64,000 nucleotides of DNA from Butyrivibrio sp. (lineage in GTDB: Bacteria > Bacillota > Clostridia > Lachnospirales > Lachnospiraceae), in assembly GCA_015056575.1 (NCBI GenBank), contig SVGA01000009.1:1-64000 (forward strand), written 5' to 3'. The translations under genes and the position numbers were made by a program. Below, one piece after another: positions 8,475-19,000 of the stretch. The notes beneath the pieces are model-generated. The model did not search any database. It saw only the letters and a program-made list of their open reading frames with translations, and was not told where the DNA came from. Each line of letters begins with the position of its first letter. The first letter of the stretch is position 1.

Positions 8475-9812
8475 ATGGAAGAGAAACAAGTTTTGGCAAA
8501 GAGACCGCCCATGGGCTGGAACAGCTGGGACTGTTACGGCGCGTCAGTAAACGAGGAGCAGCTTCTTGGAAATGCAAAATATATGGCGGAGCACCTTAAG
8601 AAGTTTGGCTGGGAATATGTGGTGTGCGACATCCAGTGGTATGAGCCTGAGGCTAATTCCCATGAGTACCACAAGTTCGCGCCCCTTGAGATGGATAAAT
8701 ATTCAAGACTCATGCCGGCTGTAAACAGATTTCCTTCAGCGGCTAAGGGCAAGGGTTTTAAGCCCATCGCAGACAAGATCCATGACATGGGACTTAAGTT
8801 CGGAATACACATCATGAGAGGGATCCCCCGTCAGGCGGTTCATGGTAATACAGCAATCCTGGGAACAGACAGGACCGCAAGGGATATAGCAAGCACCAAC
8901 TCAATCTGCCTGTGGAACACTGATATGTACGGCGTCGATGCCGGGGCAGAGGGTGCGCAGGCTTACTATGATTCGATATTTGAGCTCTATGCACAGTGGG
9001 GCGTTGACTATGTAAAAGTGGATGACATCGCCAGGATCGACTGCGGGCCGGAGGCCCCCGGATCCGGACGGGCGGAGATTTCCATGATAAAGGAGGCCAT
9101 AGATAAGTGTGGCAGGCCGATGGTTCTTAGCCTTTCACCGGGACCGGCAAAGCTTGATGAGAAAGATTTTCTTTTAGAAAACGCCAATATGTGGCGGATG
9201 ACCGATGACTTCTGGGATGACTGGAAGCTTCTTTATAAAATGTTTGAAACAGCCCACAAGTGGGAAGGCGTTGGCACGAAGGGACATTGGCCCGACTGCG
9301 ATATGCTGCCCCTGGGAAGGCTGTGCATGTGCAATGAGGAAAATGGGGAAAAGGGCCATCTTACGCGCTTTACCCATGACGAGCAGAAGATCCTTATGAC
9401 CCTCTGGTGCATCTTCAGATCCCCTCTTATGTTTGGCGGGGACCTTAGAGAGAATGACGAGTTTACACTGTCTCTTTTGACCAATGAAAGACTCCTTGAG
9501 ATGCACAAAAAGGGCCGAAAAGCCAAAGAGATATATCGGAAGAAAGACCTGGTGATCTGGCGGAGCAAGACCAAGGATGGCAGGATATATCTGGCCATCT
9601 TCAACATTGGAGAAAAGAGCCAGAGCCACAAGATAAAGTTCAAGGACCTGGGACTTACGGGAACCGAGGCGAAGGCCGTTGATGTCTGGAGCGGAATGAG
9701 CGGCATCGTTAAGGACAAGGAGAGTGTTGACATGGAGCCTCACACGGTGGAATGTTATGAGATTGAGGCGCCTGAAGAAGCCGCGGAAGAAGTGTGGGAG
9801 TATTTACAGTAA
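8475..9812 (+). CDS. GH27 alpha-galactosidase (melibiase), cytosolic
   Basis: The family opening PPMGWNSWD is followed by the (beta/alpha)8 barrel; the nucleophile is Asp183 in YVKVDD and the acid/base is Asp244 or Asp245 in RMTDD. A C-terminal beta-sandwich follows from about residue 345. It has no signal peptide, so it would act on imported galactosides such as melibiose or raffinose. The ATG at 8475 sits 7 bases after AAGGGGG; a TTG at 8469 would be too close. At 445 residues it is full length for the family. No sugar transporter is adjacent. Some GH27-like proteins act on beta-L-arabinopyranosides, so the substrate is inferred. Confidence 0.88.
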   Translation: MEEKQVLAKRPPMGWNSWDCYGASVNEEQLLGNAKYMAEHLKKFGWEYVVCDIQWYEPEANSHEYHKFAPLEMDKYSRLMPAVNRFPSAAKGKGFKPIADKIHDMGLKFGIHIMRGIPRQAVHGNTAILGTDRTARDIASTNSICLWNTDMYGVDAGAEGAQAYYDSIFELYAQWGVDYVKVDDIARIDCGPEAPGSGRAEISMIKEAIDKCGRPMVLSLSPGPAKLDEKDFLLENANMWRMTDDFWDDWKLLYKMFETAHKWEGVGTKGHWPDCDMLPLGRLCMCNEENGEKGHLTRFTHDEQKILMTLWCIFRSPLMFGGDLRENDEFTLSLLTNERLLEMHKKGRKAKEIYRKKDLVIWRSKTKDGRIYLAIFNIGEKSQSHKIKFKDLGLTGTEAKAVDVWSGMSGIVKDKESVDMEPHTVECYEIEAPEEAAEEVWEYLQ

Positions 9813-9838
9813 TTTTATAGATTTTTGATACGAAATTA

Positions 9839-9867
9839 TTGTGAAACCTTTGACTTTGTAGTATAAA
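9839..9867 (+). promoter_or_regulatory. sigma-A-like promoter of pckA
   Basis: TTGTGA (9839-9844), a 17-base spacer, then TATAAA (9862-9867). It lies in the 169-base gap between the alpha-galactosidase and pckA and would give a leader of about 108 bases. Confidence 0.6.
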
Positions 9868-9919
9868 ATAAAGTGATAGTCGAAATTTGCGGCTTCATTT
9901 CCAAGTGTATCTGCGAATT

Positions 9920-9943
9920 ATCTGGATATTTGAAATATCAGAT
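9920..9943 (+). other. hairpin in the pckA leader
   Basis: ATCTG(g)ATATTT pairs with AAATATCAGAT, 10-11 bp with one bulged G and almost no loop. No T-run follows, so it is not a terminator; it could stabilise the abundant pckA mRNA or be a protein site. Confidence 0.35.
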
Positions 9944-9981
9944 CTTTCGTAAAAAAAATAAAGAGAAGAGAGGTTATCTAA

Positions 9982-11595
9982 ATGGCAAACATCGATTTAA
10001 CCAAGTACGGTATCACAGGTACTACCGAGATCGTTCACAACCCTGCATACGACACACTGTATGAGGAAGAGATGAAGAAGGATCTCACAGGATACGAGAA
10101 AGGTCAGGAGACAGAGCTTGGCGCTGTTAACGTTATGACCGGTATCTACACAGGACGTTCACCTAAAGATAAGTATATCGTTATGGACGAGAACTCCAAG
10201 GACACAGTATGGTGGACAACAGACGAGTACAAGAATGACAACCACCCTATGACAGAGGAAACATGGGCTAAGGTTAAAGAGATCGCTAAGAACGAGCTTT
10301 CAAACAAGAGACTGTTCGTTGTTGATGCTTTCTGCGGTGCAAACAAGGACACACGTATGGCAGTTCGTTTCATCGTAGAGGTTGCTTGGCAGGCTCACTT
10401 CATTAAGAACATGTTCATCCAGCCTACAGAGGAAGAGCTCGCAAACTTCGAGCCTGACTTCGTAGTTTACAACGCATCACTTGCTAAGGTTGATGATTAT
10501 CAGGCACTTGGCCTTAATTCAGAGACCTGCGTAGCATTCAATATCACAAGCCGTGAGCAGGTTATCATCAACACATGGTACGGCGGAGAGATGAAGAAGG
10601 GTATGTTCTCAATGATGAACTACTACCTTCCTCTTAAGGGAATTGCTTCTATGCACTGCTCAGCTAACACAGATATGAACGGTGAGAACACAGCAATCTT
10701 CTTCGGACTTTCAGGAACAGGTAAGACAACTCTTTCAACAGATCCTAAGAGACTTCTTATCGGTGATGACGAGCACGGCTGGGACGACAACGGAGTATTC
10801 AACTTCGAGGGCGGCTGCTATGCTAAGGTTATCGGCCTTGATAAGGATTCTGAGCCTGACATCTACAACGCTATCAAGAGAGATGCTCTTCTTGAGAACG
10901 TAACAGTTGCAGAAGACGGCAAGATCGACTTTGATGATAAGAGCGTTACCGAGAATACTCGTGTATCTTATCCTATCAACCACATCAAGAACATCGTTCT
11001 TAACGTACATCCTACATCTTCAGGCCCTGCAGCTAAGAACGTTATCTTCCTGTCAGCTGATGCTTTCGGAGTACTTCCTCCTGTATCAATCCTGACACCT
11101 GAGCAGACACAGTACTACTTCCTTTCAGGCTTCACAGCTAAGCTTGCCGGAACAGAGAGAGGCATCACAGAGCCTACACCTACATTCTCAGCTTGCTTCG
11201 GCCAGGCATTCCTTGAGCTTCATCCTACAAAGTACGGTGAGGAGCTTGTAAAGAAGATGCAGAAGTCCGGTGCTAAGGCTTACCTGGTTAACACAGGTTG
11301 GAACGGCACAGGCAAGAGAATCTCCATCAAGGATACTCGTGGAATCATCGATGCTATCCTTAACGGCGATGTAAACAAGGCTGAGACCAAGAAGATCCCG
11401 ATCTTCGACTTCGAAGTTCCTACATCACTTCCCGGAGTTGATCCTGCAATCCTTGATCCTCGCGACACTTATGCAGATCCTTCAGAGTGGGATACAAAGG
11501 CTAAGGATCTTGCCGGAAGATTCATCAAGAACTTTGCTAAGTATGAAGGCAACGATGCCGGTAAGGCTCTTGTTGCTGCAGGTCCCAAGCTTTGA
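9982..11595 (+). CDS. pckA: phosphoenolpyruvate carboxykinase (ATP)
   Basis: Interconverts oxaloacetate + ATP and PEP + CO2. In rumen-type anaerobes it often runs towards oxaloacetate. The 537 residues carry the Walker [10 protein letters not shown] near residue 242, the kinase-2 motif GDDEHGWDD and the guanidinium-type RGIIDAIL segment. Codon choice is visibly more biased (GCT, GAC, AAG, CGT) than in its neighbours, as expected for a highly expressed gene. Own promoter and terminator make it monocistronic. Confidence 0.97.
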   Translation: MANIDLTKYGITGTTEIVHNPAYDTLYEEEMKKDLTGYEKGQETELGAVNVMTGIYTGRSPKDKYIVMDENSKDTVWWTTDEYKNDNHPMTEETWAKVKEIAKNELSNKRLFVVDAFCGANKDTRMAVRFIVEVAWQAHFIKNMFIQPTEEELANFEPDFVVYNASLAKVDDYQALGLNSETCVAFNITSREQVIINTWYGGEMKKGMFSMMNYYLPLKGIASMHCSANTDMNGENTAIFFGLSGTGKTTLSTDPKRLLIGDDEHGWDDNGVFNFEGGCYAKVIGLDKDSEPDIYNAIKRDALLENVTVAEDGKIDFDDKSVTENTRVSYPINHIKNIVLNVHPTSSGPAAKNVIFLSADAFGVLPPVSILTPEQTQYYFLSGFTAKLAGTERGITEPTPTFSACFGQAFLELHPTKYGEELVKKMQKSGAKAYLVNTGWNGTGKRISIKDTRGIIDAILNGDVNKAETKKIPIFDFEVPTSLPGVDPAILDPRDTYADPSEWDTKAKDLAGRFIKNFAKYEGNDAGKALVAAGPKL

Positions 11596-11639
11596 TCTTG
11601 AGGCAGCAGGTATCTGAAACTTAAGTAAATAAAATAATT

Positions 11640-11675
11640 AAGGCGCTGTGTCAGTGATGACGCAGCGCCTTTTGT
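11640..11675. terminator. strong terminator between convergent pckA and pyrG
   Basis: A 14-bp stem AAGGCGCTGTGTCA / TGACGCAGCGCCTT with a GTGA tetraloop, followed by TTTTG on the plus strand and by a T/A-rich tract on the minus strand. It probably serves both genes. Confidence 0.88.
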
Positions 11676-11738
11676 ATTGGTTCTATGTATCGGGCATTAT
11701 GCCTGATGACTTATGGTGTTACCTGTATGTAACTGAGA

Positions 11739-13349
11739 TTATCTGTTTAATTCGTGCTCCAGTGAAGCCTTAACAAATCCGGAGAAAAGAGGGTGAGGTC
11801 TGTTGGGCCTTGACTTAAGCTCCGGATGAGCCTGAGTAGCCATGTGGAAGGAGTTTGAAGGAAGCTCGATCATCTCAACGATCCTTCCGTCAGGAGACAT
11901 TCCGCAGAGCTTCATGCCGTTCTGAACCAGCACGTTTCTGTAGTCGTTGTTGACCTCGTATCTGTGACGATGACGCTCGGTGATGTTCTCTGAACCGAAG
12001 AGCTCGAAGGCTTTGGAATCCTTATCCAGTACGCAGGGGTATGATCCGAGACGAAGGGTTCCACCGATATCCTCCACACCGTTCTGATCGGGCAAAAGAG
12101 CTATCATGGGATGCTGAGTGTTGGGATCAAATTCAATTGAATGGGCATCGGTGTAGCCCACAACGTTTCTTGCAAATTCAACAATGGCCAGCTGCATTCC
12201 AAGGCACAGTCCAAGGTAAGGCAGGTTGTTCTCTCTGGCGTACTTGATGGCGGTGATCATTCCCTCGATACCTCTGTCGCCGAAGCCGCCGGGAACCAGA
12301 AGTCCGTCTACATCGGAGAGGAACTCAGCCACATTGTCTTCCGTAACTTCCTCGGAATCGATCCACTTGATATCAACGGCAGTCTGATTGGAGATTCCGC
12401 CGTGCTTTAAAGCTTCAACAACACTGATGTATGCGTCGTGGAGCTGAGTGTACTTACCTACAAGAGCAACTCTGACTGTGTGCTTCATGGAGTAGAGGGT
12501 GTCTACCATTGCCTTCCAGTCTGTAAGATCGGGTTCGGGACAATCCAGCTTAAGACATTCACAGGCTACCTGGGCCAAATGCTCTTTTTCCATTGCAAGA
12601 GGAGCTTCATATAAATACTCAAGATCCAGGTTGTTGAGAACGTGACTTGCGGGAACATTACAGAAAAGAGCTATCTTGTCCTTGGTCTCCTGATCGAGCT
12701 CCAGCTCGCTTCGGCACACGATAACATCGGGCTGAAGTCCCATTCCCTGCATGGTCTTAACTGCTGACTGGGTAGGCTTGGTCTTGATCTCCTGTGAGCA
12801 GCGAAGGTAAGGAATCAGGGAAACAAGGATGAGCATTGCATTCTCATGTCCAACCTCGTGCTGGAACTGTCTTATTGCCTCAAGGAAAGGCTGGCTCTCG
12901 ATATCTCCCACGGTGCCGCCAACCTCGATGATGGCGATCCTGGTCTCGTCGTCGGTAAAGTTGCGGTAGAACTTGCTCTTTATCTCATTGGTGATATGGG
13001 GGATAACCTGAACTGTGCGTCCGCCGTAGTCTCCGCGGCGCTCCTTCTGAAGCACAGACCAGTATATTTTACCTGTTGTAACGTTGGAGTTCTTGTCCAG
13101 ATTCTCGTCTATGAATCTCTCGTAGTGACCAAGATCAAGATCTGTTTCCGTTCCGTCCTCGGTTACGAATACCTCTCCGTGCTGGACAGGGTTCATTGTT
13201 CCCGGATCGATATTGATGTAGGGGTCAAACTTCTGCATGGTTACCTTATAACCGCGGGCCTTAAGAAGTCTGCCCAAGGATGCAGCGGTTATTCCCTTTC
13301 CAAGACCGGATACAACACCACCAGTCACAAAGATGTACTTTACAGCCAT
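11739..13349 (-). CDS. pyrG: CTP synthase
   Basis: Aminates UTP to CTP with glutamine. The N-terminal synthase domain begins [16 protein letters not shown] and holds the GGTVGDIES motif; the C-terminal class I glutaminase domain has the nucleophile Cys382 in LGLCLGMQ and a His/Glu pair in [10 protein letters not shown]. 536 residues is full length. The start lies behind GGAGGAAAAAG read on the minus strand. It is the only supported minus-strand gene, divergent from ftsH and convergent with pckA. Confidence 0.97.
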   Translation of the reverse strand: MAVKYIFVTGGVVSGLGKGITAASLGRLLKARGYKVTMQKFDPYINIDPGTMNPVQHGEVFVTEDGTETDLDLGHYERFIDENLDKNSNVTTGKIYWSVLQKERRGDYGGRTVQVIPHITNEIKSKFYRNFTDDETRIAIIEVGGTVGDIESQPFLEAIRQFQHEVGHENAMLILVSLIPYLRCSQEIKTKPTQSAVKTMQGMGLQPDVIVCRSELELDQETKDKIALFCNVPASHVLNNLDLEYLYEAPLAMEKEHLAQVACECLKLDCPEPDLTDWKAMVDTLYSMKHTVRVALVGKYTQLHDAYISVVEALKHGGISNQTAVDIKWIDSEEVTEDNVAEFLSDVDGLLVPGGFGDRGIEGMITAIKYARENNLPYLGLCLGMQLAIVEFARNVVGYTDAHSIEFDPNTQHPMIALLPDQNGVEDIGGTLRLGSYPCVLDKDSKAFELFGSENITERHRHRYEVNNDYRNVLVQNGMKLCGMSPDGRIVEMIELPSNSFHMATQAHPELKSRPNRPHPLFSGFVKASLEHELNR

Positions 13350-13408
13350 TTTTCTTTTTCCTCCATATGATAATTAATAATTTTTTTAGATTTAGCGGGG
13401 TTTTATCA

Positions 13409-13437
13409 TTGCAATAATGAATTGTACACGATATAAT
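13409..13437 (+). promoter_or_regulatory. sigma-A-like promoter of ftsH
   Basis: TTGCAA (13409-13414), 17 bases, then a perfect TATAAT (13432-13437), inside the 199-base gap divergent to pyrG. The -35 overlaps the palindrome ATTGCAAT. The resulting leader is about 105 bases long. Confidence 0.75.
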
Positions 13438-13548
13438 TTCTATCTATAGTGCTGAGATGTTACAATTGAAACTGATAATGTGATAAAATTAATTGCCCAC
13501 ACCATACGCTATTATAGCATGAACGGGCATCAGGAAGTAGGAAAATAT

Positions 13549-15789
13549 ATGGATAATAATCAAAATCAGCGAAATAATAATCCCATGGGCGGGAATAACG
13601 GTAATTCCCCCAGAAAACAGAACATAATCCTTCTTTTGGTGGCGGCCCTTGTTACCATGATATGCATGACGTATTTCCTCAGGGCATTTTCGGAGAACAC
13701 CAACAGAGAGATTACCTACACCGAATTTATCTCCATGGTTGAGAATAAAGAGATCGAGAGAGTTGTCATAGAAGACGACCGCATCGATATCTATCCCAAG
13801 GAGACCAAGGAAGAGGATCAGCTGGGAGTCGGCTACTACTATTTTGCCGGCGCAACTACAGTGACCTATTATACAGGAAAGGCTGAAGAGGACAGCGTCC
13901 TCACCCAGAGAATGCTGGAGAACGGCGTTGAGGTAAGCAGTGAGGTGCCTGACAGCTCGGGTGCGATCCTTTCCTTTATTATGTATTACATCGCACCGAT
14001 CCTTCTTATGTGGCTTCTTCTGTCCCTGATCTTCAGAAGGATGGGACGAGGCGGCGGACCTTTGAGCGTAGGCAAGAGCAATGCCAAGGTCTATGTTCAG
14101 AAGGAGACCGGAGTTACCTTCAAGGACGTAGCAGGTGAGGACGAGGCAAAAGAGTCTTTGGTGGAAGTTGTAGACTTCCTTCACAATCCCAGTAAATACG
14201 CCAAGATCGGAGCCAAGCTTCCCAAGGGAGCCCTTCTTGTGGGACCTCCCGGAACAGGTAAGACACTTCTTGCCAAGGCTGTTGCAGGTGAAGCTCATGT
14301 TCCTTTCTATTCACTGGCAGGTTCTGACTTCATCGAGCTGTATGTCGGTGTAGGCGCCAGCCGTGTGAGAGATCTTTTCAGCGAAGCAAGTAAGAATGCA
14401 CCCTGCATTATATTCATAGACGAGATTGATGCCATCGGACGAAGCCGTGACAGCAAGTACGGCGGTGGCAATGAGGAGAGAGAGCAGACACTTAACCAGC
14501 TTCTTTCCGAGATGGACGGATTTGATTCCTCCAAGGGTGTACTGATCCTGGGCGCAACCAACAGACCCGAGATCCTGGATAAGGCGCTTCTTCGTCCCGG
14601 TCGTTTTGACAGACGTATCATCGTTGATAAGCCCGATCTTAAGGGAAGAGAAGAGATCCTCAAGGTTCATTCCAAGGACGTTAAGATGGATGAGACCGTT
14701 GATCTTAAGGGAATTGCCCTTGCAACCAGCGGTGCTGTAGGTTCCGATCTTGCCAACATGATCAACGAGGCAGCCATCAATGCGGTTAAGGCCCACAGAG
14801 AGTATGTGTGCCAGCAGGATCTTATGGAAGCCGTTGAGCAGGTTCTTGTGGGCAAGGAGAAGAAGGACAGGATCCTCAGCAAGGAAGAGAGGAAGATCGT
14901 ATCCTATCACGAGGTTGGACACGCACTTATCAGCGCAGTTCAGAAGAATACAGAGCCTGTACAGAAGATCACTATTGTTCCCAGGACCATGGGAGCTCTC
15001 GGATATGTTATGCAGGTTCCTGAGGATGAGAAATATCTTCAGACCAAGGATGAGCTTATTGACGACATCATCGTTTCTCTCGGCGGAAGAGCAGCTGAGG
15101 AAGTTATCTTCAACACCGTTACCACAGGAGCTGAGAACGATATTGAGAAGGCCACCAATATGGCCCGCAGCATGATCACTATGTTCGGTATGAGCGACAA
15201 GTTCGGTCTTATGCAGCTTGAGTCGATACAGAACAGATACCTTGACGGTAACAGAGTTCTCAACTGCAGTGATCAGACAGCAGCCGAGGTTGATGCCGAG
15301 GTCAAGAAACTCCTTGCGGAGTGCTATGACAAGGCAAAGCAGATCATAAGGGATCACCTTGATGCCATGGACAAGATCGCGCAGTTCCTTATTGAGAAGG
15401 AGACCATTACAGGTAAGGAATTTATGAAGATCTACCGTGAGGTTGAGAATATTCCCGAGCCTACAGAGGAAGAGCAGGAGGCAGCCAAGAGAGGCAGGAT
15501 CTATGCGACAAGAGCAGAGTCAGCTCTGGTTGGTGAGAATGTTCCCATCAAGACCAAGGATGAGCCTAAAGAGGAACCCGCCAAGGAGCCTGAGGACACA
15601 AGCGTTGATGAGCCGCAGTTCCGGGAGGCTTTTAAGGAGAGCAGCAATCAGTATGAAAATCCTGTAGAGAAGCAGGAAAAAGAGTCCGGGTCTTCGGAAA
15701 CTGAAGCCGAAGCTGATCCCGAGCCTGTTCAGACACAGACCGGAAGCGTATTCTCTCACGTTCCCGAGGATTTTGATAAAAAGAACTAA
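13549..15789 (+). CDS. ftsH: membrane AAA+ zinc protease FtsH
   Basis: Quality-control protease of the inner membrane. In order: short Asn/Gln-rich N-terminus, TM helix (about 20-40), extracellular domain, second TM (about 140-160), AAA domain with Walker A GPPGTGKT (232-239) and SRH region, then the M41 protease with HEVGH (454-458). The C-terminal ~100 residues are acidic, Pro/Glu-rich and disordered. The ATG at 13549 follows GGAAGTAGGAAA; an in-frame GTG at 13480 would add 23 residues but lacks a ribosome site. Confidence 0.95.
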   Translation: MDNNQNQRNNNPMGGNNGNSPRKQNIILLLVAALVTMICMTYFLRAFSENTNREITYTEFISMVENKEIERVVIEDDRIDIYPKETKEEDQLGVGYYYFAGATTVTYYTGKAEEDSVLTQRMLENGVEVSSEVPDSSGAILSFIMYYIAPILLMWLLLSLIFRRMGRGGGPLSVGKSNAKVYVQKETGVTFKDVAGEDEAKESLVEVVDFLHNPSKYAKIGAKLPKGALLVGPPGTGKTLLAKAVAGEAHVPFYSLAGSDFIELYVGVGASRVRDLFSEASKNAPCIIFIDEIDAIGRSRDSKYGGGNEEREQTLNQLLSEMDGFDSSKGVLILGATNRPEILDKALLRPGRFDRRIIVDKPDLKGREEILKVHSKDVKMDETVDLKGIALATSGAVGSDLANMINEAAINAVKAHREYVCQQDLMEAVEQVLVGKEKKDRILSKEERKIVSYHEVGHALISAVQKNTEPVQKITIVPRTMGALGYVMQVPEDEKYLQTKDELIDDIIVSLGGRAAEEVIFNTVTTGAENDIEKATNMARSMITMFGMSDKFGLMQLESIQNRYLDGNRVLNCSDQTAAEVDAEVKKLLAECYDKAKQIIRDHLDAMDKIAQFLIEKETITGKEFMKIYREVENIPEPTEEEQEAAKRGRIYATRAESALVGENVPIKTKDEPKEEPAKEPEDTSVDEPQFREAFKESSNQYENPVEKQEKESGSSETEAEADPEPVQTQTGSVFSHVPEDFDKKN

Positions 15790-15803
15790 AAAGTTTATTA
15801 CAG

Positions 15804-15840
15804 CAGGCTGTCGCCGTAAACCGGCGGCGGCCTGTTTTTT
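15804..15840 (+). terminator. Rho-independent terminator of ftsH
   Basis: A 13-bp GC-rich stem (15804-15816 with 15822-15834, two G-T pairs), loop TAAAC, then six T. It isolates ftsH from the secretion locus that follows. Confidence 0.9.
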
Positions 15841-15914
15841 GTGCACGGGATATCGTTGAGCACCTGTTGAAAAGCAGTGAAACAAAATTTCGAGAATATT
15901 GATACGAATAAAAA

Positions 15915-15947
15915 ATTGTTGCGGAATTAACAATCTTCAAATATAAT
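15915..15947 (+). promoter_or_regulatory. candidate promoter with inverted repeat ahead of the secretion locus
   Basis: TTGCGG (15919-15924) lies 17 bases before a perfect TATAAT (15942-15947). The perfect inverted repeat ATTGTT-N8-AACAAT (15915-15934) covers the -35 box and could be a repressor operator. The leader to the first gene would be about 100 bases, including a GC-rich GGCTCCGCGCGG stretch. Confidence 0.5.
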
Positions 15948-16055
15948 CAAAATGTTGTTTATAAAAATTTAATAAAATATTTACCACAAGGGGAATGAGG
16001 GGCTCCGCGCGGTAGGTAAGCAAGTACAAAATATTAGTTAGGAGGAGTGGTCAGT

Positions 16056-19000
16056 ATGAAGCCAGCTAATGTTAAGTCTCGCATACTCAAGAGACTTATC
16101 CCGGTACTTCTTGTCCCTGTGGTTCTTAGCAGCAATTTTGCCGCTATCAATGTATCTGCGGACGAAGAGACCGTAATCGAAGCAAATTCACAAAACGAAA
16201 CAATTGAAAATGAAACACCTGTAGCAGAGGAAACTCCTGCGGTAGAAGAGGCACCTGCGGAAGAGGAAGCTCCCGCTGAGGGAGAAAACTTTTCCCAAGA
16301 GCAGACTCCTGCAGAGGAGAACGTGACAGAGGGAGAGCCCGTTGTTACTGCTCCTGAGGGAGAAGCCCCTGCAGAAACAGTTGCCCCTGCCGAAGGCGAA
16401 CCTGAAGAGGTCGAAGAGACCGAAGAGGAAACTGAAGAGCTGGAAGGCGAAGAGGAAGAAGAGGAAACTGAGGAAGAATCCGAAGAAGAGACTTCAGGCG
16501 TAAAGCTGCTTGGCAGAGGTCGCTGGAATCCTGAACCTGAGTACGTATCAGTCACTCTTGATGGTAACGATGCAGCCCAGGAAGGCATTCATGTTTTCTT
16601 TACAAATGAAGAGAACGCTGCTACTGAAGTGGCTTTCGGAAATCCGGTGGACGTTTTTGCCGGATATGAAGATGATGATGATGCCTCAATTTCCCTCAGT
16701 ATCGAGGTTCAGGAGCATTACACCCTTACGCAGGTAACCTTTAACGATGAGGATTGTGGTACTTCACGGACCATCGAGGTATCAGGAGAAGATCTTAATG
16801 AAGATGGCAACACCCTCTATATAGAAGCCGAGAAGGATGATATCAAAGACCCTGAAATAACAGGAGTTACCCTTACAGGTACAGCAGCAACAGACAGCGG
16901 ACTTACTTTTATTCCTGTTACAGCCGCTTCTGATGCAGTTCTCACTGTTACAGCCAAGGACGAGGCTGAAAGCGCAGTTGCACCTTCTTCAGGTATTGCC
17001 GGAGCAAAAGTGGTTATCAACGGCACAGCTGTTGATATGCGCAAAGAGCAGAATGATGACGGCACCGTTACATTTACATGGTCTCCAAGCGAAGGCGATT
17101 ACAGCATATACGAGATCGGAGATATCACAGTAAAGGACAATTGTAACAACGCCGTTACTGCCGGAGCTTTGGAGTATCTTACTGCAGACAAGATCTGCTA
17201 CTACAACCCTGAGGCATCACTGAGTCTTGATAAAATTAAGACTTCGAAAGAATCCGATGCATGGTTCAACATTAACGATAATGCAAAGAAGGCCGAGTAC
17301 AACATTGTGTTTAACGGCAAGTCAGTTGCTCCTGTTGATGAAATAACTGCAGTAGCAGCAGACGGAAGCGTTCATACACTTACAAGCGAGTTAAGCTGCA
17401 ACTATAATTCAGGAATGCATGCATTCTACGTTACTGCAAAATTCAGTGTTGATAAGACACAGGTAAGCGAAGAGTCTACAGCACTCGGAAACGGAATCAG
17501 CAATTTCACATTCATGGCTAAGCGCTATGGCGACACTGAAGCTAAAAAGATTGGCGAACACATCGTTAAGATCGATCTCACAGATATTGATGCAAGTCCC
17601 CTGAATCCTGTGGTTGACGATCAGGAAAGAACAGCTACATTTACACTTCCCGCTCAGTGGAACAATCCTAACGAGAGTGGACTTAAATCCGCAACTGTTT
17701 CCTATAAATATGAGGGACAGAGAATCGAGCTTAAACATCATCAGTTCCTGATCTGGGGATGGGATACAGAGGAAGTTAAAGATTTTGAAGAGAACTTCAG
17801 CTCCATCGAGCTTAATCTTACTGTTGACGGTGAGGCTGTGATCCATGATGAGACTGCTGACACCGTTACAACTACATGTACGCTTGAAGACATCAAGACC
17901 GACAAGGAAAGAGTTATTTATGGTAAGTATGTTATCAAGAGTGTAGTTCTTGAGGATTGGGCCGGAAACAGACGCGAGACTGCCTGCATAAACGGTGAAA
18001 GATCATGGGATCTCTTTAAGCCCATCATCACACAGCATTACTACACTGATGAAGTTGCCCCCAGATTCGGAGAAATCAAGTTCTACAAGGAAGACATCAA
18101 GGGTGCTGTAGATATCTATGATACCGACCTTGAGAAGGTGGCATTTGTTGCGCTTGAGGATCTTCCGGATAAGGTCATGGAAGCTACTGTACCCGAAGGC
18201 CTTAGTGAAGAGTCTGGCAATGTAACAGATATACCCCTTACACCGGTAAAGAGATATACATATGACTTCACCATGGGTGAGGGTGAGTACTACTTTAAGA
18301 CCTGGGCGAAAGACAGAGCGGCCAACGAGAACGATCTGGACAGCTACAAGATCGTCGTAGACAAGACTGCTCCAGTTGTTTCGGTAAGCTATAACGGACA
18401 GGATACACCTGCCAAGTACTACAACGCCAAGGATGGCCAGGTAAATGTTAAGTTTACCGTTACTGAGAAGTGGATGGACTTTGAGAACTCTTATGTTGAG
18501 GTGGTTGGAGTTACAGAAGACGGCAGCGATGGCACCATTAATTCAAAGAATCTCTATTCATCAGCAGAGAACTACGGATGGAGCGGAAAAGTCGGCGACC
18601 ATACACATGAGCTGACAATCCCTGTTACCGTAGACGGAACATACCATGTTAAATACGTAGTAAAAGACCTGGCAGAAAACGGCGGTGACCTGGTTGAGCT
18701 CGAAGCAGAGTTCATCCTTGATACAAAGTCACCTGAAGTTATCGAGTATAAGTTCACAGGCCCCGAGGCCAGAAACGGCAAGTACTACAACGATACAAGA
18801 ACACTGACAGTTGTTGTTAAGGATCTTACTTTTGACACTGCTTCAAAAGCAGTTATCAACCAGGAGTATGGCACAGCCAAGCAGTCCGATTGGGAAGAGA
18901 CCGGAGCTTACACCTTTACAAAGACCATTGAGTTCAAGGAAGACGGTATTTACAGCTTCGTCCTTACTCTCAAGGATCTTGCAGGCAACGCTCCTACAGT

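Noticed and set aside
9873..10064. 63-codon frame beginning at the pckA transcription start
   Set aside because: GTG start without ribosome site, overlaps pckA in another frame, and the translation looks random.
13350..13408. pyrG reiterative-transcription attenuator as in Bacillus
   Set aside because: No initially transcribed GGG run or GC-rich attenuator hairpin could be made out on the minus strand.
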